Made by a program: the position numbers and the translations under genes. A DNA stretch of 64,000 bases from DAOULY01 sp034414595 (GTDB lineage Bacteria > Chloroflexota > Dehalococcoidia > SZUA-161 > JAUWZY01), in contig DAOULY010000011.1 in NCBI GenBank assembly GCA_034414595.1, positions 147,830 to 211,829 of the forward strand, given 5' to 3'. Below, one piece after another: positions 52,691 to 61,358 of this stretch (its first letter is position 1; each line of letters begins with the position of its first letter). Under the pieces are notes generated by a model. It saw nothing but the letters and a program-made list of their open reading frames with translations. It searched no databases and was not told the DNA's origin.

Positions 52691-53107
52691 ATGGTAGTGA
52701 CCAAAAGGATTGGCCTCCAAACCAAGGGATACTGTGACCTTATCGATATCACCCATCAGGTGGCCGAACAGGTGGCTGGCTCGGGGGTCAACAGTGGCAC
52801 TGTGACCCTGTTCGTCTCCGGCTCCACGGCAGGGGTTTCCACTATCGAGTTTGAGCCTGGCCTTATCTCCGATTTTCAGAGTGTGTGGGAGCGAACAGTG
52901 CCCCGGGATATTCCCTATAAACACGACCTGCGCTGGGGCGATGGCAATGGATTCTCTCATGTCCGGGCCTCGCTGCTGGGTGCATCTTTGGTCGTGCCCT
53001 TCGCGAACAAGAGGCTAATGTTGGGAACCTGGCAACAGATCATTGTCGCCGACTTCGACAATCGCTCTCGGTCCAGGGAGATCATTTTGCAGATTATGGG
53101 TGAGTAG
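52691..53107 (+). CDS. yjbQ: YjbQ-family (UPF0047) protein
   Basis: About 138 residues: GTVTLFVSGSTAGVSTIEFE, WGDGNGFSHVRASLLGASLVV and LGTWQQIIVADFDNR. Small trimeric enzyme, reported with thiamine phosphate synthase activity in some members. ATG 52691 with GTGGAGG upstream. Confidence 0.88.
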   Translation: MVVTKRIGLQTKGYCDLIDITHQVAEQVAGSGVNSGTVTLFVSGSTAGVSTIEFEPGLISDFQSVWERTVPRDIPYKHDLRWGDGNGFSHVRASLLGASLVVPFANKRLMLGTWQQIIVADFDNRSRSREIILQIMGE

Positions 53108-53244
53108 GACAATACTTTCGGGGTATTGCTTTTGCTGCTCTCAATGGGTATAATATGCGCTAAGAAATTCAGGGTACAGACGAAGTGTTGGACTTGACTA
53201 ATGTCTGGTTCCTGAATATTATTATAGGCAAGTAGTGGGGTGAG

Positions 53245-54354
53245 ATGACATCACAAGGCAGCCGAAGCACTGTGTTATCTTTGATAGTGCCCACCTACAA
53301 TGAGCGGGAAAACTTGGTGCCCCTATTTGAGAGCATACAGCGGGCTCTGTCTGACCTATCCAATTTGGTCTATGAGCTAATTGTGGTCGATGATGACAGC
53401 CCCGATGGCACTGCTGATCTGGCAGAGAGTTTGGCCGAGATATATCCGGTGAAGGTCATCAGGCGCATAAACGAGAGGGGCTTGGCTACAGCTGTGGTCG
53501 AGGGGTTCAAGCAGGCGGTGGGCGATGTCTTGGGAGTGATCGATGCCGATCTACAGCACCCTCCTGATGTTATTCCTAATCTCCTACGTGAGATCTGGAA
53601 TGGGGCTGATGTTGCTGTGGCCACGAGGTATATTGAGGGCGGGGGTACCAAGGGCTGGAGCTTTAGTCGTAAGATGGTGTCCAAGGGTGCCACATTTTTG
53701 TCTCACCTGCTCCTGCCCGTGACTCGGAATGTAAAAGACCCCATGTCTGGCTTCTTTTTGCTGAGAAGAGATGTCTTAGATGGGGTGAAACTGATGCCCA
53801 TAGGCTATAAGATCCTGCTCGAGGTGCTGGCCAAAGGCCGTGCTGATAGCGTGGTCGCTGTCCCTTATGTTTTCACCGAGAGGGTGGCGGGGAAGACCAA
53901 ATTCAATTTGAGGGAACAACTGAACTACCTCAAGCACCTGTACCACCTCAGTCAGGTGGACAAGGAAATAAGAAGGTTTTTCAAGTTCTGCTTGGTGGGC
54001 ACGAGCGGGGTTTTCGTCAATATGGGCTTGTTATGGCTGCTCACCGAAACTGCCGGCTTTTATTACCTCATCTCTGCCATCTTTGCCATAGAGGCCTCGA
54101 TTATATCCAACTTCACCTTGAATGAACTGTGGACGTTCCGGGACCGCAGGGGGGGCACGGCAAGGTCGGTCTTGGCGCGGGCATTGAAGTTCAATTTGGT
54201 CAGCGCGGCGGGCGTTGGCATTAACCTAACGATACTGTATGGCCTTACTGAGGCATTCGGGCTCTACTATCTTGCATCCAACTTGATTGGCATCGCTGCT
54301 GCCACATTGTGGAATTTTGGACTGAGCTACTTATGGACTTGGCACAGAAAGTGA
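53245..54354 (+). CDS. Polyprenyl-phosphate glycosyltransferase with GtrA-type membrane domain
   Basis: 369 residues. Residues 1-235: GT-A family 2 (SLIVPTYNERENLVPLFESI, VDDDSPDGTADLA, GVIDADLQHPPDVIP), a dolichol-phosphate-mannose synthase-like domain that loads a sugar on polyprenyl phosphate. Residues 245-365: GtrA flippase-like, four membrane segments. It would make and flip the sugar donor used by GT-C enzymes such as the next gene, 6 bp away. Confidence 0.9.
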   Translation: MTSQGSRSTVLSLIVPTYNERENLVPLFESIQRALSDLSNLVYELIVVDDDSPDGTADLAESLAEIYPVKVIRRINERGLATAVVEGFKQAVGDVLGVIDADLQHPPDVIPNLLREIWNGADVAVATRYIEGGGTKGWSFSRKMVSKGATFLSHLLLPVTRNVKDPMSGFFLLRRDVLDGVKLMPIGYKILLEVLAKGRADSVVAVPYVFTERVAGKTKFNLREQLNYLKHLYHLSQVDKEIRRFFKFCLVGTSGVFVNMGLLWLLTETAGFYYLISAIFAIEASIISNFTLNELWTFRDRRGGTARSVLARALKFNLVSAAGVGINLTILYGLTEAFGLYYLASNLIGIAAATLWNFGLSYLWTWHRK

Positions 54355-54360
54355 TGCTTG

Positions 54361-56817
54361 ATGACCTCCAAAGCAACTTCTTTGGGCCCGCTGGGCTTCT
54401 CTTATGTGCTGGGCCGATTGCTTCGCTTCTCGGCAAAGCATAGACACTACATCATCTCCTTTGTTCTACAGATAGCATTAGCCGGATTCTTTATCCACTA
54501 CTGGGATGGTTTTGTCTTCATCACCTCAGCGAGTCAGTTCCTCCAGGGTGACACTCCTTATCAAGTAGCAGCGCAGGCACCGCCCTATACCTTTAGCAAT
54601 ATGATACAGTCTTGGTATGCCTATCCCCCGTTACCGTTGCTCATGTTCTCCGCAAGCTATGCTCCCTATTTCTTCTTCCTAAGCCCCAACCCGATCCTGA
54701 GCCGGATTTTCATCAAGCTGACCTTTATCCTAGGGAATCTGGTCTGCGCCTACCTTGTCCACAAGTTTGTCGCTGGGGTCAGCACTGAGAAAATTGCGGC
54801 CAAAGCGGAGAAGATGGTCCTCTATAATCCATTCCTCATCGTCATTGCAGCGGTGCATGGCATGTTCGATATCTGGATTGTGAACTTCCTGCTCCTGACA
54901 CTGCTCAGTATGCGCCGCCAAAACTTTGGCAGAGCAGGGATTTATTTTGGGCTGTGCCTTTTGGTCAAGCCGATTCCAGCTGTTATGGCCCCAATTCTGC
55001 TGGCTCATATTTGGAGCAAGGCCAGGACCATCAGCAAACCTATCATCTTCGGCTCCACGGCAGTGGTCACCTTTGTTCTGGTCTCTCTACCCTTCTTTGT
55101 CACCAGTCCCCAAGGATTCTTCACTCAGGTTGTGGGAACACATCTTGCCCGTCCAGTGGGGGGATGGACCCCGCTTTCCGTTCTCAGCGGTCTGGCCATT
55201 GGTGGTGAAGTGGACATGTTTGGCTTCCCCCTGTCCTCGGCTGCCGTCTCAACTCTGTCTCTGGCGATGTTGGCCTTATTCAGCTTAGCTATTTTCGGGT
55301 ACTATCTCCTGGTCAGGGAGAGGGACGAGGGGCAACTCTTGGCCTCGCTCTTCTTAGCAATGTTGGTCTTCACCCTGTTCAGCAAAGTGGTTAGTATTCA
55401 ATTCTTCGTCATCCCGCTGGTCTTGGCAATCCTTGTTCTCATGTCGTATCACCAGTATAAGTTAATTGACATAAAGTATTGCAGGCTATATTACAAGTTC
55501 TTGGTTATTCCCTTCTTCCTGGTGGCGTTGATAATTGACTTCCATTTTCTGACCTTCATTCCTTCAGATATCGCTTTAAGCCTATTTGGAATGCCTGTAA
55601 ACGAGATAAACTCGCAGATCGCAGCCAGCCTGCCCATCTCGCCAAATGTGTACCAGATCACTCCCTGGATTGCTGCGGGAGTGCTCAGCGCCCCAGCGGT
55701 ACTCATGGCCATAATCATCACCTATAAGGCGTTCCATCGGATCATTCCCGCCATCTCCAAAGTGGCCTCAGCATTTGTGCTTGTTAGAATAAAACGAGCA
55801 CCAAGGGTGATATTTGCGGAAAGGGCGCTGACGGCTTTCCTTGTAGTTCTTCTCGTGGGCATCCCGCCTGCTGCCACCGTGGCGTCGCAAAACCTGGCTG
55901 GCGAAGAGTACATCCCACCGCCACCACCCGTGGGCGATAGGCTCGTTGGCGTCTTCTACTACTGGTGGGACAATCCTTCCTATGATCCTGAGAACCAGTA
56001 TGGCGACTGGATCGAAGTCAGTCTTACTCCAGAGGACGGATATTATGGCAGTACGCTTGGCTATGTAAGAGGGGACATCCAGCAGATGAGGGATGCTGGT
56101 ATAGATTTTGCAATTGTGCCCGTGCCCAAGTATGTGGAGAGGTATTTTGTCTTCACCCAGGAGGCAGAGAGCGCTGGGTTTCGCTTCGCCCCCATGGTTG
56201 AATTAGCAGGCCTTGACACCAAGGACAAAATCAACAGTATGGTGAATGAAGCCCTGCTGATGAAAGATTCCCCCACTTTCTTGAAATATGAAGGCAAACC
56301 GGTCATCTTTATCAAGGACGACGATGGCTCTCTCCCCGAATTTTGGCCAGATGTTAAGGCTGAAGTGGAGGAAAAGCATGGTGAGGTGTTCTGGATCGGG
56401 TCCTGGGCAGGCGCTGTAAATGGGCTACAGGATTATCTTCAGACCTTTGATGCCATATCTATTTATTCCCCGGCCTCTGTTTGGTCCTCTACTGGGTCCC
56501 CGCTGCAGCATTGGGAGCAACAGGCAGGCCTGCTCAGTGACATCAGCGAAGGGAACAATGCGCCCACGATAATATCGGTTACGCCTTATTTCGACGATGG
56601 ACAGGGGACTGAGATCCCGCTTGAGGTTGAGGAGCAGTATAGCTATGACCTGTTCTGGGATGTGGCGCTCGAGAATGAGCCCGACATGGTTCTCATCGCC
56701 GCCTGGAATGAATATCAGACATCGAGCGCCATAGAGCCGACCGAGGAGTTTGGCTCCCTGTTTCTGGAGAAAACAGAGTCCTGGTGCACCTCATTCCACG
56801 CTGGAGCAACTGAGTAG
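54361..56817 (+). CDS. Membrane GT-C glycosyltransferase fused to a GH99-like domain
   Basis: About 818 residues. Residues 1-510: around a dozen membrane segments, with WYAYPPLPLLMFS and VHGMFDIWIVN in the loops, the plan of polyprenyl-sugar-dependent GT-C mannosyltransferases. Residues 530-818, beyond the last helix and so likely outside: VGVFYYWWDNPSYDP, DAGIDFAIVPVPKYVERYF, KPVIFIKDDDGSLPEFWP and VLIAAWNEYQTSS, the pattern of GH99/GH71-like mannan-active hydrolases. Fused synthesis and trimming of a cell-surface glycan is inferred. ATG 54361 used; TTG 54358 adds one residue. Confidence 0.82.
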   Translation: MTSKATSLGPLGFSYVLGRLLRFSAKHRHYIISFVLQIALAGFFIHYWDGFVFITSASQFLQGDTPYQVAAQAPPYTFSNMIQSWYAYPPLPLLMFSASYAPYFFFLSPNPILSRIFIKLTFILGNLVCAYLVHKFVAGVSTEKIAAKAEKMVLYNPFLIVIAAVHGMFDIWIVNFLLLTLLSMRRQNFGRAGIYFGLCLLVKPIPAVMAPILLAHIWSKARTISKPIIFGSTAVVTFVLVSLPFFVTSPQGFFTQVVGTHLARPVGGWTPLSVLSGLAIGGEVDMFGFPLSSAAVSTLSLAMLALFSLAIFGYYLLVRERDEGQLLASLFLAMLVFTLFSKVVSIQFFVIPLVLAILVLMSYHQYKLIDIKYCRLYYKFLVIPFFLVALIIDFHFLTFIPSDIALSLFGMPVNEINSQIAASLPISPNVYQITPWIAAGVLSAPAVLMAIIITYKAFHRIIPAISKVASAFVLVRIKRAPRVIFAERALTAFLVVLLVGIPPAATVASQNLAGEEYIPPPPPVGDRLVGVFYYWWDNPSYDPENQYGDWIEVSLTPEDGYYGSTLGYVRGDIQQMRDAGIDFAIVPVPKYVERYFVFTQEAESAGFRFAPMVELAGLDTKDKINSMVNEALLMKDSPTFLKYEGKPVIFIKDDDGSLPEFWPDVKAEVEEKHGEVFWIGSWAGAVNGLQDYLQTFDAISIYSPASVWSSTGSPLQHWEQQAGLLSDISEGNNAPTIISVTPYFDDGQGTEIPLEVEEQYSYDLFWDVALENEPDMVLIAAWNEYQTSSAIEPTEEFGSLFLEKTESWCTSFHAGATE

Positions 56818-56828
56818 GCAAGTGGCCA

Positions 56829-57908
56829 TTAGTACCTCCTGATGACGTGGATCGCGGTAGCTTTGAAGCTGGCGTAAATCCTTTTGCCGACAGTTAGACC
56901 CAACTCTTGTGCTGAACTGCTGGTCACCACAGCTAGCAGAGGGAAACCGCAGTTTATCTCAATCCTCACAAGTGGCCCTATGGGAGTCAATCTCGCTATC
57001 GTGCCCTCAAATACGTTTCTCGCGCTGCTTGTCTCCTTGGCAAGGGTAATGGTTATGTCCTCGGGGCGGATCAGGGCGTTCACATTGTCACCAAGCGCGC
57101 AATCGGCAACCGCTTCAATAGCACTGCCATTCACGTCCACTGTCAGCAGGTTATCATTCTTGTTCACCACCAACCCGCTCAGTATGTTCTCGATGCCGAC
57201 AAACTCTGCCACCTCCTTGCTCTGTGGCGAGTAGAATATCTCGTGCGGTTTGCCCGACTGTGGCATCTCACCGTTTATTAGAACCCCGACCCTGCTGGCA
57301 AGGCGTTGTGCCTGTGACATGTCATGTGTAGCCATCACCACGGTTGTCCTTTGTTCATGAATGATGTTTGCAAGAACCTGCTCTATTTTTGATGTAGAAA
57401 CAGGATCGAGATTGGCTGTAGGTTCGTCCAGAAATAGCACCTCTGGATCGGTGATCAGGGCCCGGGCTATAGCTACACGCTGTGTCTCGCCGCCAGAAAG
57501 CGTCTTGGCCTTTCTGTTTCGATACTCAGACATACCCACCAGATCCAGAGCCCTTTCCACCTTCTGTCGGATGATCTCACTTTTATCATGTCTCCACTTC
57601 AAACCGCAGGCTACGTTATCATATACGTTCATCGTGAACACTGTCGGTCTCTGCTGCACGAATGACATCCTGCGCCGTGCCTTGAGCCGCTCCTGCCGGT
57701 TGTGGGTAACGTCAACTCCATCGAAATAGATGCTGCCTGAGGACGGAGCTTCCAGGAGGTCGAGAAGTCTGAGCAGTGTTGTCTTGCCAGCACCTGTGGA
57801 GCCGATGAGAGCAAACGCCTCACCATGCTCAATCTTGAGACTTACTTCCTTCAAGACCTGTTGCCTGTCATACCCTTTGACTAACTCTACGGCTTCAAGC
57901 AAAGCCAT
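56829..57908 (-). CDS. tupC: Tungstate/molybdate ABC transporter ATP-binding protein
   Basis: 359 residues: Walker A GSTGAGKTTLLRLLD, signature LSGGETQRVAIARAL, Walker B VLFLDEPTANLD, and a C-terminal TOBE/Mop-like region (about 230-355). Works with TupB, 5 bp upstream in the operon. The oxyanion cannot be told from this subunit alone. Confidence 0.92.
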   Translation of the reverse strand: MALLEAVELVKGYDRQQVLKEVSLKIEHGEAFALIGSTGAGKTTLLRLLDLLEAPSSGSIYFDGVDVTHNRQERLKARRRMSFVQQRPTVFTMNVYDNVACGLKWRHDKSEIIRQKVERALDLVGMSEYRNRKAKTLSGGETQRVAIARALITDPEVLFLDEPTANLDPVSTSKIEQVLANIIHEQRTTVVMATHDMSQAQRLASRVGVLINGEMPQSGKPHEIFYSPQSKEVAEFVGIENILSGLVVNKNDNLLTVDVNGSAIEAVADCALGDNVNALIRPEDITITLAKETSSARNVFEGTIARLTPIGPLVRIEINCGFPLLAVVTSSSAQELGLTVGKRIYASFKATAIHVIRRY

Positions 57909-57913
57909 GACTC

Positions 57914-58600
57914 TTACCTTTGCTGCAGCCTATTCAAGGCTATATTAATTACCAGCGCTATGAAAATGAGGATTATGCCTAAAGCTATTGCCAGCGCAAT
58001 TTCTCCCTGAGATGTCTTGAGTGAGATTGCGGTGGGGATGGTCCTGGTATACCCTCTGATGTTGCCGCCGACCATCAGGGATAGGCCCAGTTCCGAGAAC
58101 GCCCGGCCAAATCCCATAACAATTGCAGTCAGTATGGCGAATCTTGCCTCTCTTATCACCAGCCATATCGTCTGGAACCTGTCGGCGCCGAGAGATATTG
58201 CGGTCTCGGGTACACCCTTTTCCACTCCGCTCAGGGCAGAGATTATAAGCCCCAGCATTATCGGTGTTATCAATATCACCTGTCCTATCACAATTGCCGC
58301 GGGAGTAAACAGCAGATCTAGGACCCCTAGCGGTCCCTTTTGGGAAAGAAACACGAAGACCAGGAGGCCGACAGCGACAGTGGGTAGGCTGTACAGGGTC
58401 TGCGTGATGCTGATGAGCAGCCTTTTGCCGGGAAAGCTCTTGAAGTGAACGAGGCTGCCCAGCGGCAGGCAGATCAGACCGGCAATGCTGCAGGAGGTCG
58501 CTGCGAGCAACAGCGACCTCCCTGCTATCTGCATGACTTCCGGGTCAAACGAGAAGATGAGCCGGATTGCCTCGATGAATCCTTTCCACAGATAGTCCAA
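57914..58600 (-). CDS. tupB: Tungstate ABC transporter permease
   Basis: 228 residues, about five membrane segments, with the EAA-type loop GRAFSELGLSLMVGGNIRG. Typical TupB: SLPTVAVGLLVFVFLSQKGP. Lies between tupA (28 bp) and tupC. Confidence 0.93.
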   Translation of the reverse strand: MDYLWKGFIEAIRLIFSFDPEVMQIAGRSLLLAATSCSIAGLICLPLGSLVHFKSFPGKRLLISITQTLYSLPTVAVGLLVFVFLSQKGPLGVLDLLFTPAAIVIGQVILITPIMLGLIISALSGVEKGVPETAISLGADRFQTIWLVIREARFAILTAIVMGFGRAFSELGLSLMVGGNIRGYTRTIPTAISLKTSQGEIALAIALGIILIFIALVINIALNRLQQR

Positions 58601-58628
58601 GATTACGCCTTCATCACAGTGTTATTTG

Positions 58629-59516
58629 CTACGACGTTGGCTCAGCTCCGGCACACGGAGTAAATAGCTGCATCCCGTATTCCTCGACACCGTAATCGCC
58701 GATGAGTTGCTGTATCTCCGTTGAGGTGAGGAACTCCACCATCTTCTGCGCCATCTCCGCGTTCACATTGGAGTTCACGTCGGGATTACAGGCGATCACA
58801 GAGTACACGTTCAGCAGTATGCTCCCCTGATTGACAATGGGTACCAGCGATGTATCACCTTTGTAAGAGAGGTAAGTCCCCATGTCAGTCAAGGTATAAC
58901 CCTGCATCTCATTTGCCATAAGCAGCGTTGGCCCCATACCCCTCCCCGCTTCCACATACCACGATCCTGCCGTTCGGACTTGAGTCTCATAATCATAGCC
59001 GGCGGCCTGCCATATTGCCTTCTCTTTGCTGTGAGTTCCGGAATCGTCACCGCGGGAAATGAAGGTACCTGTTCCTGTCTGGAAAAGCGTCTGGAAAGCA
59101 GCCTCAGGTGTCATATCCTTGATACCAGCCGGGTCACTCGATGGCCCAACAATGAGGAAGTAGTTGTACGCAAATGGCACACGTTCGATGCCATAGCCGT
59201 CGCTGACGAATGTCAGCTCACGGGACTTGGAATGCACGGTAATGACATCTACGTCTCCATTTTTCCCGTATTCCAAGGCTATGCCGGTTCCGGCATACAA
59301 TACATCAACCTCAACCCCGTATTTTTGTTCAAACTTCGGCTCGAGGTAGCCCCAGAGGCCGGTATCATAGAGGCTGGTCGTAGTGGCAACTCGTAGCCTC
59401 TCTTTTGGCGATAGTGGACCAGTGCCTTCGGCGCCTCCAGTGGTCCAAAAAACGATACCTACCGCAATGCCTGCAACTATCAACACACCCACCACAGCAA
59501 GAATCACCTTTTTCAT
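58629..59516 (-). CDS. tupA: Tungstate-binding periplasmic protein
   Basis: About 295 residues. Signal peptide or anchor MKKVILAVVGVLIVAGIAVG, no lipobox. RVATTTSLYDTGLWGYLEP is the TupA signature (TTTS loop binds the oxyanion), GDVDVITVHSKS and FISRGDDSGTHSKE follow. TupA is highly tungstate-selective, which fits the AOR and FDH here. Start ATG 59516 with GAGAGGAG upstream. Under the riboswitch at 59724. Confidence 0.94.
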   Translation of the reverse strand: MKKVILAVVGVLIVAGIAVGIVFWTTGGAEGTGPLSPKERLRVATTTSLYDTGLWGYLEPKFEQKYGVEVDVLYAGTGIALEYGKNGDVDVITVHSKSRELTFVSDGYGIERVPFAYNYFLIVGPSSDPAGIKDMTPEAAFQTLFQTGTGTFISRGDDSGTHSKEKAIWQAAGYDYETQVRTAGSWYVEAGRGMGPTLLMANEMQGYTLTDMGTYLSYKGDTSLVPIVNQGSILLNVYSVIACNPDVNSNVNAEMAQKMVEFLTSTEIQQLIGDYGVEEYGMQLFTPCAGAEPTS

Positions 59517-59669
59517 ATTTCTCCTCTCTAAATTGTGGCCCGTTTGTCCGGCATACAAGCAAAAATCCGGACGGAACAAAACTGATTACCAGCAATCAAT
59601 TCACGGCAAGGTCCTCCTTTTTCCCATATTGGCTCTCTTTGGGGAATAGAAGAATCACCTCTGGGAATA

Positions 59670-59698
59670 GAAAAAGCACCTCACAGCATGAGGTGCTC
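59670..59698 (-). terminator. Riboswitch expression-platform terminator
   Basis: Minus strand GAGCACCTCA-TGCTG-TGAGGTGC and TTTTT. It lies 26 bases after the aptamer and about 150 before tupA, so ligand can decide read-through. A partly repeated sequence right after it (GGGAATAG...CACCT) may pair alternatively. Confidence 0.8.
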
Positions 59699-59723
59699 AC
59701 AAATCAACGTTCTATTCACCATA

Positions 59724-59819
59724 CTCTCCTTTCCACAATGGGGGGCGCAGGCGTTTCCTCCTGCACCGTTCACCGGCTGCCAACCCTGGGTTAACCTTTA
59801 GGTCTGGCAGCTCGGAGAG
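59724..59819 (-). ncRNA. Moco/Tuco-type riboswitch aptamer upstream of tupA
   Basis: The minus strand shows the Moco RNA consensus: outer stem CTCTCC/GGAGAG, stem CTGCCA/TGGCAG enclosing CCTAAAGG and GTTAACCCAG, then GCCGGTGAACGGTGC and the GCAGG-AGGAAAC-GCCTGC hairpin. Such RNAs control molybdenum/tungsten cofactor and transport genes (known motif). Promoter and terminator on either side complete the switch. Confidence 0.88.
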
Positions 59820-59828
59820 CCAATGGGG

Positions 59829-59857
59829 ATTATAACCCACTTGCACTGGGAAGTCAA
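59829..59857 (-). promoter_or_regulatory. Promoter of the tup riboswitch and operon
   Basis: Minus strand TTGACT, 17 bases, TATAAT, starting RNA just before the aptamer. Confidence 0.8.
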
Positions 59858-60149
59858 GACCTCTAGGACTGAAGAAGAAAGAGAATACGCTTTATTTACG
59901 GTGATATCCTGGCTCTGTGGTCAATTCTCCATCCTGCCAACTCACATTTAGTTGTCAGTTAACCTTTAGTTAACATTTTCTCTCTCATTCGCCGTTGTTC
60001 TAACGTATTCCTACAGGACAGACCCTGACCAGAGATAACCACTGGGAACCACGCCATCACTTTTGGAATGCCGAAAGCGGTACCAAATTCCCACCAAATC
60101 CTGACTGTCGCTGTCCTACCTGCGTATTTGTTTGGCACCAGGGTAGCCA
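59858..60149. other. Gene-free stretch between tup and mop
   Basis: No coding frame of weight. It contains two close AGTTAAC copies near 59957-59975 of unknown use. Confidence 0.4.
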
Positions 60150-60178
60150 TTGACATTCCAGTGAAGGAAACATATTGT
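60150..60178 (+). promoter_or_regulatory. Promoter of the mop gene
   Basis: TTGACA, 17 bases, TATTGT, about 45 bp before the ATG. Confidence 0.7.
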
Positions 60179-60222
60179 GTAAGCACAAAGGCTCAAACGA
60201 ATGGGCCAAGTCGAGGGGGTGA

Positions 60223-60438
60223 GTGATGAAGAAAATCAGCGCACGAAATGTTCTCATGGGTAAGGTCAAGGGCATCGCTCATGGCATGGTGAATTCAGAA
60301 GTCACTGTTGAGCTGCCTGGCGGCCTAGAGATCGTTTCCACCATTACCAAGACCTCAGCCGAGGGCCTAGGTCTTGCACCAGGCAAAGAGGTCTACGTTG
60401 TTATCAAGGCATCAAATGTAATGATTGGCGTTGAGTAA
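60223..60438 (+). CDS. mop: Mop-type molybdo/tungsto-pterin binding protein
   Basis: 71 residues, one Mop/TOBE domain: SARNVLMGKVKGIAHGMVNS, then EVTVELPGG and LGLAPGKEVYVVIKASNVMI. Binds molybdate or tungstate as a hexamer store. Its own promoter, diverging from tup. Site GAGGGGGTGAG before the ATG. Confidence 0.93.
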   Translation: MMKKISARNVLMGKVKGIAHGMVNSEVTVELPGGLEIVSTITKTSAEGLGLAPGKEVYVVIKASNVMIGVE

Positions 60439-60647
60439 GGGAATTCTCTAACAGGCAGAGCAGCTGGTGTCGGCGTAAACTGAGATCAGTCCGGTTTATC
60501 CAGAAGCTGGGCGGCAGTCTGAGCTGATTACTGACACGGGTTTTAGCTGGTTCGAAGCGCATAGTTGGCAATTCAAACCCTCAGTCTACGATTTTGAAGC
60601 TTGTTTTGTTTAGGTAAGAAGGTGACTGAATGGTCGCCTTCAAATTC

Positions 60648-60673
60648 GCCCCGACCCCCTTCGGGGTCGGGGC
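60648..60673. repeat. GC-rich palindromic hairpin
   Basis: GCCCCGACCCC and GGGGTCGGGGC form a perfect 11-bp stem with a 4-base loop in an otherwise gene-free stretch (60439-60859). No T tract. Could be a REP-like unit. Confidence 0.6.
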
Positions 60674-60859
60674 ATCCAATACATACGTTATCTATGGGAT
60701 TAACTATCGGCATCCATCATGAGTTTCTCATGAGTCAAACTGCGGCATTTCGACTTACGGATTTGGATGGGCTATTTCATAAACAGCGGTACTTCTGCAG
60801 TCAGAAGGCTTGTTCTTTTATAAGTGAACTTAGATCACATGGTTCTTATCTTTGATTTA

Positions 60860-61270
60860 CTAGGACAGCCTTCTAATTTCTTTGTAAATTTCACCCCACG
60901 ATCTCACCCGAAGTATATTGCTTGGCACTATTTTATTTTCCTCAACCTGATTGTAGGGCTGATCAAAGAGGAAAACGACCTCACAAATGTGTGCCAACTT
61001 TACCGCCTTCTCCAAATGGTCCTCAACAAAGAACCTAATCCCTTTTTGCCTGCTTATGTAGAAGCGATTGCGAAAGTGAACTTGAGGATCTGAAACGTCG
61101 TCACTGCCTTGCTCTATGATCAACTTGTCATACTCAAACCCATGTTGTTCAAGCCAAAGCTTTGTGATCAGTTCTAATAGATACCATCCACAACAGAAGA
61201 TCTTAGACTGAAGATAACTCCTGCTTGAACCGCTTGACAAACACCACGGATATAAATATAATGCAGCCAT
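60860..61270 (-). pseudogene. C-terminal part of a HAD 5'-nucleotidase-like protein
   Basis: Residues from about 40 on (YDKLIIEQGSDDVSD, IRFFVEDHLEKAVKLAHICE, VVFLFDQPYNQ, RVRSWGEIYKEIRRL) follow the end of NT5C-like HAD proteins, including the ED motif IV. The catalytic DxD motif I is absent and the first 40 codons do not align. Most likely a gene broken at its 5' end. Confidence 0.6.
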
Positions 61271-61358
61271 CGCACCCGAATATCGTGCTTGACCTATATA
61301 GTAACATCATATTTTGGATAAGAGGTGATTGAGGTCGCTTGGTGGGAGAGGAGAGAAG

